Below, piece after piece: positions 27,938-36,639 of a stretch of DNA of 46,362 nt. The first letter of the stretch is position 1. Each line of letters opens with the position of its first letter. The position numbers were made by a program, and so were the translations under genes. The stretch is taken from NCBI GenBank assembly GCA_020630475.1, contig JAHDBI010000001.1, forward strand, positions 77,456 through 123,817, given 5' to 3'. The DNA comes from Saprospiraceae bacterium (lineage in GTDB: Bacteria > Bacteroidota > Bacteroidia > Chitinophagales > Saprospiraceae). The notes beneath the pieces were generated by a model. It did no database searches, was not told the origin of the DNA, and saw only the letters and a list, made by a program, of their open reading frames with translations.

Positions 27938-30900
27938 ATGAGTGGGAAGACGAGTAATTATAACTTGTTAATTGAGAAGTTAGATAAGTTCACAAGAAAA
28001 TACTACACGAATAAAATCATTCGTGGAATTCTTTATTCTTTGGCGCTGATTCTAGTACTTTTTCTTTGCTTTAGTGTAGCAGAGCATTACTTCTATTTTG
28101 GCCAATCCGTCAGAAAGGCTTTTTTCTTTTCTTTTATAGGAACATCTTTGTTTGCTTTAGCCTATTGGGTTTTTGTACCTATGATGAACTACTTTAAATT
28201 AGGTAAAACTATTTCTCATGAACAAGCGGCTGAAATAATTGGTGATCACTTCCAAGACATAAAAGATAAGTTGCTCAATGTACTACAATTAAAAAAGCAA
28301 ACTAACTCCAGTAGTTTAGCATTAATTGAAGCAAGCATTAATCAAAAATCAGATCAAATAAAATTAGTCCCCTTTCAATCGGCTATTGATCTTTCAAAAA
28401 ATAGACAGTATCTAAAATATGCGCTACCTCCTTTCTTAATTCTATTGGTTTTACTTTTTGCTGCTCCAAGTATTATAAAGGACAGTACGCACAGAATCAT
28501 AAACAACGATCAGAAATTTGAACGGGATGCACCTTTTAGTTTCAATTTTGATAAAAAGATATTATCCGTCATACAGTATGAAGACTTTGAGTTAGTTGTT
28601 AATGCTGAAGGGGCCGCTCTCCCTAATGAAGTTTTTGTAGAATATGATAATTTTCAATATAGGTTGGATAAAATTAGTCCTTCTGTCTTTGCTTATACGT
28701 TTAAAAATGTACAAAAGGATACTCCTTTTAAACTTTATTCAGGTCCAGTAAAATCTGAAACTTATACTTTAGATGTAATTGAAAAACCAAATATTCTTGA
28801 CTTTTCTCTCAACCTTGATTATCCATCGTATACAGGAAGAAAGGACGAAACGATTTTAAATATTGGAGATATTGTTGCACCAGAAGGAACAAGAGCTTAC
28901 TGGACATTCAACGCACTACATACCAATAAGCTTGATGTAACGTTTAACAATGGTGTAAGAAAAGAAGCCAATCAGAAATCTGAAAGTTCATTCGACTTTT
29001 CGCGAAAGCTGAAACGCGATGAACTTTACAAAATATATATTTCCAATGAACAAATATCTGATGCTGACTCCGTTCGTTACTCTATCAACGTAGTTCAAGA
29101 TCAACATCCTACCATTTCCGTTGAGCGCTTTATTGATAGCACTAACGCTAATCTGATGTTTTTTGTAGGTAAAGCCTCGGATGATTATGGGCTTAATTCA
29201 TTAAGCTTTAACTATACACTTATTCATGAAGATGGTCGGAGTGGGGGATTACAATCTATTAAGCTAGCTGATCCTAAAAGTAACAGCGTAAGTTATGATT
29301 ATACTTTTGATGTCGATGACCTAGATTTAAAACCTGGAGACGAACTAAGTTTCTATTTTCAAACTTCTGATAACGACGGTGTTAACGGTTCTAAATATGT
29401 TCAAACTAATCCCATGTTGTTTGAAAAACCTTCATTGCAAGAACTTAAAGAAGAAGAAGATAAAAATGAAGAAGATATCAAGGACAATTTGAAAGAGTCC
29501 ATTGATAAAATGAAAAAGCTCAGAGAAGAATATAAAAAGCTCAGAGAAAAGTTATTGCAAGAAAAAGAACTGAACTGGCAAGACAAAAAGGAACTTGAAT
29601 CCTTATTGGAAAAACAAAAAGAACTTCAAAAGAAGATAGAAGAGGCAAAAGAAAAGTTCGAAGATAACCTGAAAAAACAAGAACAATTTGAAGAACAAAA
29701 AGAAGAGATATTAGAAAAACAGGAGCAAATTCAGAAAATGTTTGAGGAAGTACTTGATCCTGAAACAAAAGAGATGATGGAGAAGATTCAAGAAATGTTA
29801 GAAGAACTAAATAAGGATGAAGCTCTTGATATGATGGAAGAAATGGAAATGGATGACAAATCCATGGAAATGGAAATGGATCGTTTGATGGAGTTGTTTA
29901 AGCAGCTTGAGATGGAAAAGGAGATTAAAGAAGAAATCGAAAAGCTTGAGGAACTTGCCGAAAAACAAGAACAGTTAAGTGAAGACACAAAAGAAGAAAA
30001 AAAATCTGATGAAGAACTCAAGAAAGAACAAGAAGAAATAAATAAGGAGTTTGAAGAGATTAAAGAAAATATAGAAGAATTAGAGAAAAAGAATGAAGAG
30101 CTATCTCCTCCAAAAGACTTGGGCGATGATAATGAAGAACAAATGGAGGAAATTCAAGAGGAGTTAGATGAGAGTATGGACGAACTAGAAAAGGACGACA
30201 AACAGAAGGCTTCCGAATCACAAAAGAAAGCATCTGAAAAGATGAAAAGCATGGCAGGGAATTTGCAATCTAGTATGGAGTCGGGGGAGATGGAACAGAT
30301 GGAAGAAGATATGCAAGCCCTTAGACAATTATTAGAAAATTTAGTAGATCTTTCTTTTGACCAAGAAGATCTATACGACAACCTACTTGCGGCCCCAAAA
30401 GTGAATACGCCTAGATATGTAGAGTTGGTTCAAGTTCAATTTAAGCTTAAGGACGATTTTAAATTGATCAGTGACAGTCTTTTCGCGTTAAGCAAAAGAG
30501 TATCACAAATTGAAACTTTTGTTACTGATAAAGTATTTGAAGTAGATGAGAGCTTAAAGAACAGCCTTGAAAATTTAGAAGAAAGAAGAATGCCTCAAGC
30601 AAATGCTGAGCAAAGATCAACAATGAAGAGTGTTAATGATTTGGCTCTAATGTTATCAGATGCGATGGAACAAATGCAACAACAAATGTCTGGAATGATG
30701 CCAGGCAGTCAGATGTGCAAAAATCCAGGAGGTAGTGGTCAAGGTGCAGGTAAAAAAGGTAAACAGCCTAAAGACAAAATTTCGCCTGGTCAAGAAAAGC
30801 TTAATCAGGACATGCAGAAGATGATGGAGAAAATGAAGAAAGGTGGCGGTGGCGGAATGTCTAAAGAATTTGCTCAAGCTGCTGCTCGACAAGCTGCTAT

Positions 30901-31285
30901 GCGAAAAGCTTTACAAGAATTGCACGAACAACAAAAAGAACAGGGTCAAGGATCGAAAGAGATTCAAAAATTAATAGATGAAATGGATCGTACTGAAATT
31001 GACCTAGTCAATAAGCGATTGAATAACGAGACACTTAAAAGACAAAAAGATATACTTACTCGTTTGCTCAAAGCGGAAAAAGCAGAAAGGCAAAGAGAGT
31101 TTGAAAATAAAAGAAAGGCGGAAAGAACATCTGAGAAGAAACGTGAATTTCCGCCGTCGTTAAAAGAATATTTAAAGAAACGAGAAGCAGAAGTTGAGAT
31201 TTATAAAGCAACATCTCCTGATTTAAAACCTTTTTATAAGGTTCTGGTTGATAGATACTATCAATCTTTAAAATCGGGAAAATAA
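27938..31285 (+). CDS. DUF4175-family membrane protein with long acidic coiled coil
   Basis: A 1115-residue protein conserved in Bacteroidota and of unknown function. Three membrane helices lie near residues 28-50, 57-80 and 157-178. Residues about 200-495 look like Ig-like extracytoplasmic beta domains (KSETYTLDVIEKPNILDF). Residues about 500-770 form a very long Glu/Lys/Met-rich coiled coil, with Met-Glu runs such as MMEEMEMDDKSMEMEMD. A Gly/Met/Gln-rich region (about 905-985) precedes a basic helical C-terminus. The arrangement suggests a scaffold spanning the periplasm. It is followed after 13 bp by the RsbW-like gene and then ybeY, so these three probably form an operon. Confidence 0.85.
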   Translation: MSGKTSNYNLLIEKLDKFTRKYYTNKIIRGILYSLALILVLFLCFSVAEHYFYFGQSVRKAFFFSFIGTSLFALAYWVFVPMMNYFKLGKTISHEQAAEIIGDHFQDIKDKLLNVLQLKKQTNSSSLALIEASINQKSDQIKLVPFQSAIDLSKNRQYLKYALPPFLILLVLLFAAPSIIKDSTHRIINNDQKFERDAPFSFNFDKKILSVIQYEDFELVVNAEGAALPNEVFVEYDNFQYRLDKISPSVFAYTFKNVQKDTPFKLYSGPVKSETYTLDVIEKPNILDFSLNLDYPSYTGRKDETILNIGDIVAPEGTRAYWTFNALHTNKLDVTFNNGVRKEANQKSESSFDFSRKLKRDELYKIYISNEQISDADSVRYSINVVQDQHPTISVERFIDSTNANLMFFVGKASDDYGLNSLSFNYTLIHEDGRSGGLQSIKLADPKSNSVSYDYTFDVDDLDLKPGDELSFYFQTSDNDGVNGSKYVQTNPMLFEKPSLQELKEEEDKNEEDIKDNLKESIDKMKKLREEYKKLREKLLQEKELNWQDKKELESLLEKQKELQKKIEEAKEKFEDNLKKQEQFEEQKEEILEKQEQIQKMFEEVLDPETKEMMEKIQEMLEELNKDEALDMMEEMEMDDKSMEMEMDRLMELFKQLEMEKEIKEEIEKLEELAEKQEQLSEDTKEEKKSDEELKKEQEEINKEFEEIKENIEELEKKNEELSPPKDLGDDNEEQMEEIQEELDESMDELEKDDKQKASESQKKASEKMKSMAGNLQSSMESGEMEQMEEDMQALRQLLENLVDLSFDQEDLYDNLLAAPKVNTPRYVELVQVQFKLKDDFKLISDSLFALSKRVSQIETFVTDKVFEVDESLKNSLENLEERRMPQANAEQRSTMKSVNDLALMLSDAMEQMQQQMSGMMPGSQMCKNPGGSGQGAGKKGKQPKDKISPGQEKLNQDMQKMMEKMKKGGGGGMSKEFAQAAARQAAMRKALQELHEQQKEQGQGSKEIQKLIDEMDRTEIDLVNKRLNNETLKRQKDILTRLLKAEKAERQREFENKRKAERTSEKKREFPPSLKEYLKKREAEVEIYKATSPDLKPFYKVLVDRYYQSLKSGK

Positions 31286-31298
31286 TACTTCTGCTCTT

Positions 31299-31706
31299 AT
31301 GACTAAAAATGTAGATGATATGCTAGTTCTACCTTCTAAAGTGGCTTCCATTTCGAAGATCGAAACTTTCGTTCAGAAGCTGTCAGAAAAATATGATATT
31401 GGTGAGGATCAATATCCTAACATCCTAATTAGTCTAACAGAGGCGGTTAACAATGCCATTATACACGGCAATAATAAGGATGAGAGCAAGCAAGTCAATA
31501 TTGCTTTAGAGAAATGCGATACAGGATTAACGTTTCTTGTTTCTGATCAAGGAAGCGGTTTTAATCCTAGTAATATTCCAGATCCGACCTCACCTGAAAA
31601 TGTGGATTGTTGCGGTGGTCGTGGCGTCTTTCTTATGAAAGAGCTTTGTGATAAATTGCGTTATAAAAACAATGGAAGAACAGTAGAAATGTTTTTCTCC
31701 TTATAA
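31299..31706 (+). CDS. RsbW/SpoIIAB-like anti-sigma serine kinase (HATPase_c_2)
   Basis: A 135-residue GHKL ATP-binding protein. The N box is LTEAVNNAIIHGN (Glu48, Asn51/52), the G1 box DQGSGF (83-88) and the G2 box GGRGVFLM (106-113), so ATP binding should be intact. In Firmicutes such kinases bind a sigma factor and phosphorylate a STAS-domain antagonist; a PP2C-type phosphatase reverses this. No STAS protein is adjacent, but a PP2C/SpoIIE phosphatase lies 11 kb away at 43116. What it controls here is not shown. It sits between the DUF4175 gene (13 bp upstream) and ybeY (12 bp downstream). Confidence 0.88.
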   Translation: MTKNVDDMLVLPSKVASISKIETFVQKLSEKYDIGEDQYPNILISLTEAVNNAIIHGNNKDESKQVNIALEKCDTGLTFLVSDQGSGFNPSNIPDPTSPENVDCCGGRGVFLMKELCDKLRYKNNGRTVEMFFSL

Positions 31707-31718
31707 TTTCTTATTCCC

Positions 31719-32156
31719 TTGTCTCTTAGCACAGGTATAGTTAATTACCACTTCGAACTAGATTCTTTCAAACTAAAGAACCAAGATTTAATATCCTCTT
31801 GGATAAAACAAATCTTCCTAGATAAAGACGAATCGTTCAAACAGCTCAATTACATCTTCTGTTCAGACGATTATCTTTTAGATATAAATCAACGATTCCT
31901 TAATCATGACTACTATACGGATATCATCACATTCCCAATATCCAAAAATCCCATTGAGTCAGATATATTTATCAGTATAGATCGGGTAAAAGATAATGCG
32001 ACTGACCGTAACATCACTTTCGAAAATGAATTACATCGCGTAATGATTCATGGAGTGCTCCACCTATTGGGGCAGGCAGATGGTACTGAAGAAGAAAAGA
32101 AGCAGATGAGAAATTCAGAAAACGACGCACTTTATAAATTGGAATCACTCGCTTAA
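31719..32156 (+). CDS. ybeY: Endoribonuclease YbeY (rRNA maturation factor)
   Basis: A 145-residue metal-dependent RNase involved in 16S rRNA 3' end maturation and ribosome quality control. The metal motif reads HGVLHLLGQAD (His111, His115, Asp121). The third ligand is Asp where most phyla have His; as I recall this is usual in Bacteroidota, where the motif often reads HGxLHLxGYKD. The start is a TTG at 31719; family members usually begin five to six residues later, around IVNYHFE, where only ATA and GTT codons are available, so TTG is the best canonical choice. The stop shares TTAA with the convergent FG-GAP gene. Confidence 0.93.
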   Translation: MSLSTGIVNYHFELDSFKLKNQDLISSWIKQIFLDKDESFKQLNYIFCSDDYLLDINQRFLNHDYYTDIITFPISKNPIESDIFISIDRVKDNATDRNITFENELHRVMIHGVLHLLGQADGTEEEKKQMRNSENDALYKLESLA

Positions 32157-35100
32157 TTTACTTTCTCAAATAATTGTGCTTTATTATTGTTATTAACAAC
32201 TACAATAACTGAGGATTTGTCCGATCGCTTAAGCGATATAGCCTCTCTTGCATCTTTATCTGCAACAAGCCCTGTTTTTCTCGAATGGCTATAGTTAAAC
32301 TCACCTTCTTTGTTTTGAAAATACATATGACCTGTTCCCGCATCAGATCTTGTCGTTTCCACTTCTCTGTCGTATAAGTTACCCGTCATATATATATCCA
32401 ATTGGCCATCTGCATTAAAATCTTCTACAACTATACCATAAGTCGGCGATACTTGTCCTTCTCTAGATAAAGGTACAGCACGATAATTGCCATTACTTTC
32501 ACCCAGATAAACGGTGTGTGCAAATGTCTGGCACTCGTTCTGAAAACTTCCATCTAATTTCCCATCCAAAACTTGGTCAATTGTAGCTGTTGCAAAATTC
32601 TCGTAACTCTCAAACTTGTCTTTAACAAATGGCATTTGTTCTGAAGAACATTGTCGTCCCCGAACTGGATAACAGTTTCCTTCTTTATCATAGTAACCTA
32701 AGTAAACGTCATGGGTCCCATTCTTATCAAAATCATTTACAAAAACCTTGAACGGTTTTTCCACAGTAGCTTTATATTTATTATTAAGTCCCAGGTTACC
32801 ACCTATAATATCAAGTACGCCATTATTATCGATATCCACGATTTCCATTTTATTCCATAGTCCCTTGGTATTTTTTAAACTTTGGTTTTCTTTTTTACGG
32901 AAACTACCATTCTCAAATTCATAAATGATGATCGGCATCCATTCCCCACAAGTCAAAAGTTCATTTTTATTATCACCATCAATATCTACCCACTTTGCAT
33001 CAGTTGTCATTCCTGAATTAATAAACTCTTGACCTTTCTCACTAGTAACATCTACAAATTTCCCTTCGACTTGTTCTAATAAAATACTAGACGCAGGAAC
33101 ACCATATTTTCCTGGATATTGCCTTCCACAAACGAATACATCCAAATCTCCGTCATCATCAAAATCCATAAAGCACGGTCTTGATGTACTCTGGTTCATA
33201 TAAGGTAGGATTTGTTGTTTACTAAAATTTCCTTTTCCGTCGTTGAAATAGATACGATCTTGGTATGCTGGAGTGTTTGCTTCTATATTATACTCATTCC
33301 CACCGCTCGACACATAAAGGTCTAAATCACCATCATTATCAATATCCGCAAAGGCTGCTCCCCCATCTTCATGACGATAATCTTTTTCAAAATCACTTTG
33401 TTTTCTTTCTAAAAAGCCATTATTCGTTCCTAAATATAATTGTCCTGATTTGCCGAGTGATCCTCCCAAATAAAAATCCTCATTTCCATCTTTATTGACA
33501 TCACCTTTAGCAATATGTGGACCCAAACTTGACATTTTATATGGAATAAGAATTTCTCTTTTATAATCATCGAAATCATTTTCTTGATGGGTAATATTGG
33601 TTTCTAGCTCAGCAAATAATTGTTGATTTCGCATAGTTTCAACTGGTTTTACGATACCATCACTATGCCTTATTTTCACGACCTGATTAGCTTTGGTTTC
33701 ACCTTTCTGTACAACTGTTCCATCTGGAAAACGAACTATAATGCTTTCTACTTTGGTCGATCCACCTAAACCAAAGTGCGCAACATCTTGACTTGTAGAC
33801 ATATATCCTCTAAATGGAGAATGATCAAGGATTTGTTTTTTTCCATCATACTTTATTTCTATACGCGAATTAAGACCTTTTGTATTTTGATTATAGCCTT
33901 CTAATTCAATCGAGATATAATTGTTTAGTTTATGATCACTTGACTTATTTTCATACAAGTCAGCTAAACTATTCATATTGTTGATGACCAAGTCTAAGTC
34001 ACCATCATTATCTAAATCCGCATAAGCCGCTCCTTGAGACCAACCTCTTTTTTCAAAGCCCCAGTCCATCACTTTATTCTCAAATTCCAAACTTCCCTGA
34101 TTTCTGTATACGTAATTCGCTATTTTATGTGACGGTGCTTTTGCAGCGATTTCTAATGGATTAATATCCAAACGTGCCAAACCTTTAGCTTTTCTCTCTT
34201 TTTCTTTTTCCTTAGTAAATTTTTTGCGCCATATTTCGAAATCCTTATTACGCATTTCCTTAATGATGCCATTTGTGATAAATAGATCTTTTAAGCCATC
34301 ATTGTCCATATCCATAAAAAGTGGAGTCCAGCTCCAATCCGTATTTGAAACACCAGCCATTTGGGCAATCTCACTAAATGAATTATTACCATTATTTAGG
34401 TGAAGTGCATTGAACATATATTGAAGATGATATCCATTATTTGCAAGATTCCAGAATTTCTCCGGATTCATACCGCTCATATTCGTTTTTTGTCTGAAAT
34501 TATCCTCAGCCACCATATCCACACAGTATATATCCAATAAGCCATCATTATTGATATCTGCAATATCTACACCCATACTGAAGTTACTTATGTGTTTCAA
34601 TGCTGAATGTGCTTTATCCTCAAAGGTGCTATTGCCATTATTCATATAAAGCATATCGGGTTCTTCATAATCGCAAGCTACAAAGAGGTCTGTAAATCCA
34701 TCATTATTTAAGTCTGCGGCTGTTGCCGAAAGGGAATAGTTATATCCTTCCATTTTGGACTTGTTAGTAACGTCTGTAAAGCGCCCGTTTTCATTTTTAT
34801 ACATTCTGTCTGTATAATCTAAATTTCTAGATCCCTTAAGATTTTTCTTAGAGACTAAACTGTTGGGTGGTTGATTAACCAGATACATGTCTAAATCTCC
34901 ATCATTATCCATATCAAAAAAATTGGCCATAATACTATATCCTGGATCATCTAAACCATACTGTGCTGCACTTTCTTTAAAACTTCCCTTACCATTATTA
35001 ATGTATAGCTCATTCTTTCTTTTCTCAGGGTCATCAAATAAAAACTTACATACATATAAATCATCCCAACCGTCTCCATTGATGTCTGCTACAGCCACAC

Positions 35101-35461
35101 CTGTTGACCAGCTACCATTATTTAATATTCCTTTGGATTCTGTCACATCTTCAAACTTCCAGTCTCCGTTGTTTTGGTACAATTTATCTCCTACCATATT
35201 TCCACAGAAATATATATCCTCTAAGCCGTCATTATTAAAATCCAATACTGCTACACCTGCGCCTTGCAACATGCCGTCATAGGTAATCGTGTTTACGGAG
35301 ATATTCTCTTTTACCTCGTTGTTGAAGGCAATATCTGTCGTTTTTAATTGAAAAATCTTACCATTAAAATCAACTGTTGCATTGGAGGAAGTACTTTCAT
35401 TTTGACATGAAATGAGCACTATGAACAGCAGGCTTAAAATAGAGAGAATTATATTTTTCAT
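32153..35461 (-). CDS. FG-GAP/VCBS-repeat lipoprotein with ASPIC/UnbV domain (CRTAC1-like)
   Basis: A 1102-residue outer-surface or periplasmic lipoprotein; the signal ends in the lipobox LISC (Cys near residue 19). It contains two long arrays of FG-GAP/VCBS blades with calcium-binding loops of the form DxDxDGxxD (for example ADINGDGWDDLYVC and DMDNDGDLDMYLVN), before and after an ASPIC/UnbV domain near residues 550-600 (HFGLGGSTKVESIIVRFPDG). These build integrin-alpha-like beta-propellers. Families of these proteins are abundant in Bacteroidota and may bind glycans or peptides outside the cell; the exact role is unknown. It is divergent from thrB with 133 bp between them. Confidence 0.92.
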   Translation of the reverse strand: MKNIILSILSLLFIVLISCQNESTSSNATVDFNGKIFQLKTTDIAFNNEVKENISVNTITYDGMLQGAGVAVLDFNNDGLEDIYFCGNMVGDKLYQNNGDWKFEDVTESKGILNNGSWSTGVAVADINGDGWDDLYVCKFLFDDPEKRKNELYINNGKGSFKESAAQYGLDDPGYSIMANFFDMDNDGDLDMYLVNQPPNSLVSKKNLKGSRNLDYTDRMYKNENGRFTDVTNKSKMEGYNYSLSATAADLNNDGFTDLFVACDYEEPDMLYMNNGNSTFEDKAHSALKHISNFSMGVDIADINNDGLLDIYCVDMVAEDNFRQKTNMSGMNPEKFWNLANNGYHLQYMFNALHLNNGNNSFSEIAQMAGVSNTDWSWTPLFMDMDNDGLKDLFITNGIIKEMRNKDFEIWRKKFTKEKEKERKAKGLARLDINPLEIAAKAPSHKIANYVYRNQGSLEFENKVMDWGFEKRGWSQGAAYADLDNDGDLDLVINNMNSLADLYENKSSDHKLNNYISIELEGYNQNTKGLNSRIEIKYDGKKQILDHSPFRGYMSTSQDVAHFGLGGSTKVESIIVRFPDGTVVQKGETKANQVVKIRHSDGIVKPVETMRNQQLFAELETNITHQENDFDDYKREILIPYKMSSLGPHIAKGDVNKDGNEDFYLGGSLGKSGQLYLGTNNGFLERKQSDFEKDYRHEDGGAAFADIDNDGDLDLYVSSGGNEYNIEANTPAYQDRIYFNDGKGNFSKQQILPYMNQSTSRPCFMDFDDDGDLDVFVCGRQYPGKYGVPASSILLEQVEGKFVDVTSEKGQEFINSGMTTDAKWVDIDGDNKNELLTCGEWMPIIIYEFENGSFRKKENQSLKNTKGLWNKMEIVDIDNNGVLDIIGGNLGLNNKYKATVEKPFKVFVNDFDKNGTHDVYLGYYDKEGNCYPVRGRQCSSEQMPFVKDKFESYENFATATIDQVLDGKLDGSFQNECQTFAHTVYLGESNGNYRAVPLSREGQVSPTYGIVVEDFNADGQLDIYMTGNLYDREVETTRSDAGTGHMYFQNKEGEFNYSHSRKTGLVADKDAREAISLKRSDKSSVIVVVNNNNKAQLFEKVN

Positions 35462-35505
35462 ATTATCAACTATATGAGGTTAGTATATGATGGTTTTTCT
35501 AAATT

Positions 35506-35528
35506 ACACGAATTTAATAAGTTCGTGT
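35506..35528. promoter_or_regulatory. Inverted repeat between the FG-GAP gene and thrB
   Basis: ACACGAA (35506-35512) and TTCGTGT (35522-35528) form a perfect 7-bp inverted repeat with a 9-bp spacer, in the 133-bp gap between two divergent genes. It lies 45 bp upstream of the FG-GAP gene and 67 bp upstream of thrB. An operator is possible; there is no T-tract typical of a terminator. Confidence 0.35.
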
Positions 35529-35594
35529 TGCATGCTAAAGACAATGAACCTATATTAATATTTCATTATATAATAATTTGATAATCAATTATTT

Positions 35595-36524
35595 ATGCTT
35601 GGATATAAGGTATTTGCACCAGCGACTTTAAGTAATCTATCTGTAGGTTTTGATTTACTAGGTTTAGCTATTAATGATTTAGGGGATGAGGTCATAGCTC
35701 GTGAGGGTAAAGAGAAAGGTTTGAAAATTCATAAAATTCATGGTGCGTCCGGTCAATTATCGAGAAACATAAACGAAAATACAGCCAGTTACGCGGCATA
35801 CAAGTTTCTTAAAGACATGGGATTAAGTGATAAACCAATAGAACTAGAAATATATAAAAAGATGGGAATTGGAACAGGACTAGGTTCTAGTGCTGCCAGT
35901 GCAGTAGCTGGAGTATTAGCCGTGAACTATCTTATTGGATCACCGAAAACCAAACGCGAACTTATTCCCTATGCATTAGAAGCTGAAAGGATGGTTCACG
36001 AATCCTGTCCAGCAGATAATGTTGCAGCCTCCATGTTAGGTGGATTAGTACTTTCCTCTACTCACACTAACTTGCGAACCACTAAAATATTTACACCACC
36101 AGGACTGTATTTTGTTATAATACACCCAGACTCCCCTATTTCCACCGCAGCATCGCGATCTAAATTACCGACTCATATTAGCTTAGATGATCACATTCAG
36201 CAATCCTCTGAACTCGCATTTTTTATTGCCTCAATGCATAGAGGTGATTTTGAAGCGATACAAGTCTGTCTAAAGGATCATATTATAGAAAAACATAGAA
36301 AAAATTCTATTCCATTATTTGAACAGGTTCGTAAAATTTCAATAGATCTAAATTCTTTAGGTCATGGTATTAGCGGCTCTGGACCAAGTATGTTTGTAGT
36401 ATGTCAAAACTCTTTAGTTGCTGAAAATGTGAAGGACTCCGTTTCTCAACTATATAAAGATTCCAAAATTTCATCTTACGTAGAAATAAGTCAAATTAAT
36501 AATAATGGTGCCGTTTTATGCTAA
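35595..36524 (+). CDS. thrB: Homoserine kinase
   Basis: A 309-residue GHMP-family kinase that phosphorylates homoserine in threonine synthesis. The N-terminus FAPATLSNLSVGFDLLGLAI is the ThrB form of the first GHMP motif, the phosphate-binding loop is GTGLGSSAASA (about residues 93-103), and the C-terminal glycine motif is HGISGSGPSMFVV. Length is normal. In many Bacteroidota thrA-thrB-thrC lie together; here thrB stands alone, with the FG-GAP gene on one side and a tandem parS on the other. Confidence 0.95.
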   Translation: MLGYKVFAPATLSNLSVGFDLLGLAINDLGDEVIAREGKEKGLKIHKIHGASGQLSRNINENTASYAAYKFLKDMGLSDKPIELEIYKKMGIGTGLGSSAASAVAGVLAVNYLIGSPKTKRELIPYALEAERMVHESCPADNVAASMLGGLVLSSTHTNLRTTKIFTPPGLYFVIIHPDSPISTAASRSKLPTHISLDDHIQQSSELAFFIASMHRGDFEAIQVCLKDHIIEKHRKNSIPLFEQVRKISIDLNSLGHGISGSGPSMFVVCQNSLVAENVKDSVSQLYKDSKISSYVEISQINNNGAVLC

Positions 36525-36527
36525 GTA

Positions 36528-36543
36528 TGTTTCACGTGAAACA
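36528..36543. other. parS site 1 (ParB-binding palindrome)
   Basis: TGTTTCACGTGAAACA is a perfect 16-bp palindrome and an exact match to the widely conserved chromosomal parS consensus (TGTTnCACGTGAAACA). It starts 4 bp after the thrB stop codon. parS sites load ParB clamps for chromosome segregation and usually cluster near the origin. Confidence 0.92.
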
Positions 36544-36553
36544 TAATTGACAA

Positions 36554-36569
36554 TGTTTCACGTGAAACA
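36554..36569. other. parS site 2 (ParB-binding palindrome)
   Basis: This is an identical copy of the 16-bp palindrome TGTTTCACGTGAAACA, 26 bp from the first centre to centre (about 2.5 helical turns), in the same intergenic region upstream of the second M1 peptidase. Two exact copies this close cannot reasonably be chance. Confidence 0.92.
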
Positions 36570-36639
36570 CTAAAATGGTCTTCATTTCTTCTTCCGTTCA
36601 CGCTTCAATTTCTATTTTCGCTAGATAATAATACGTATC

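Noticed and set aside
29401..30892. Minus-strand Ser-rich open frames
   Set aside because: They are the antisense shadow of the Glu/Lys codons of the DUF4175 coiled coil.
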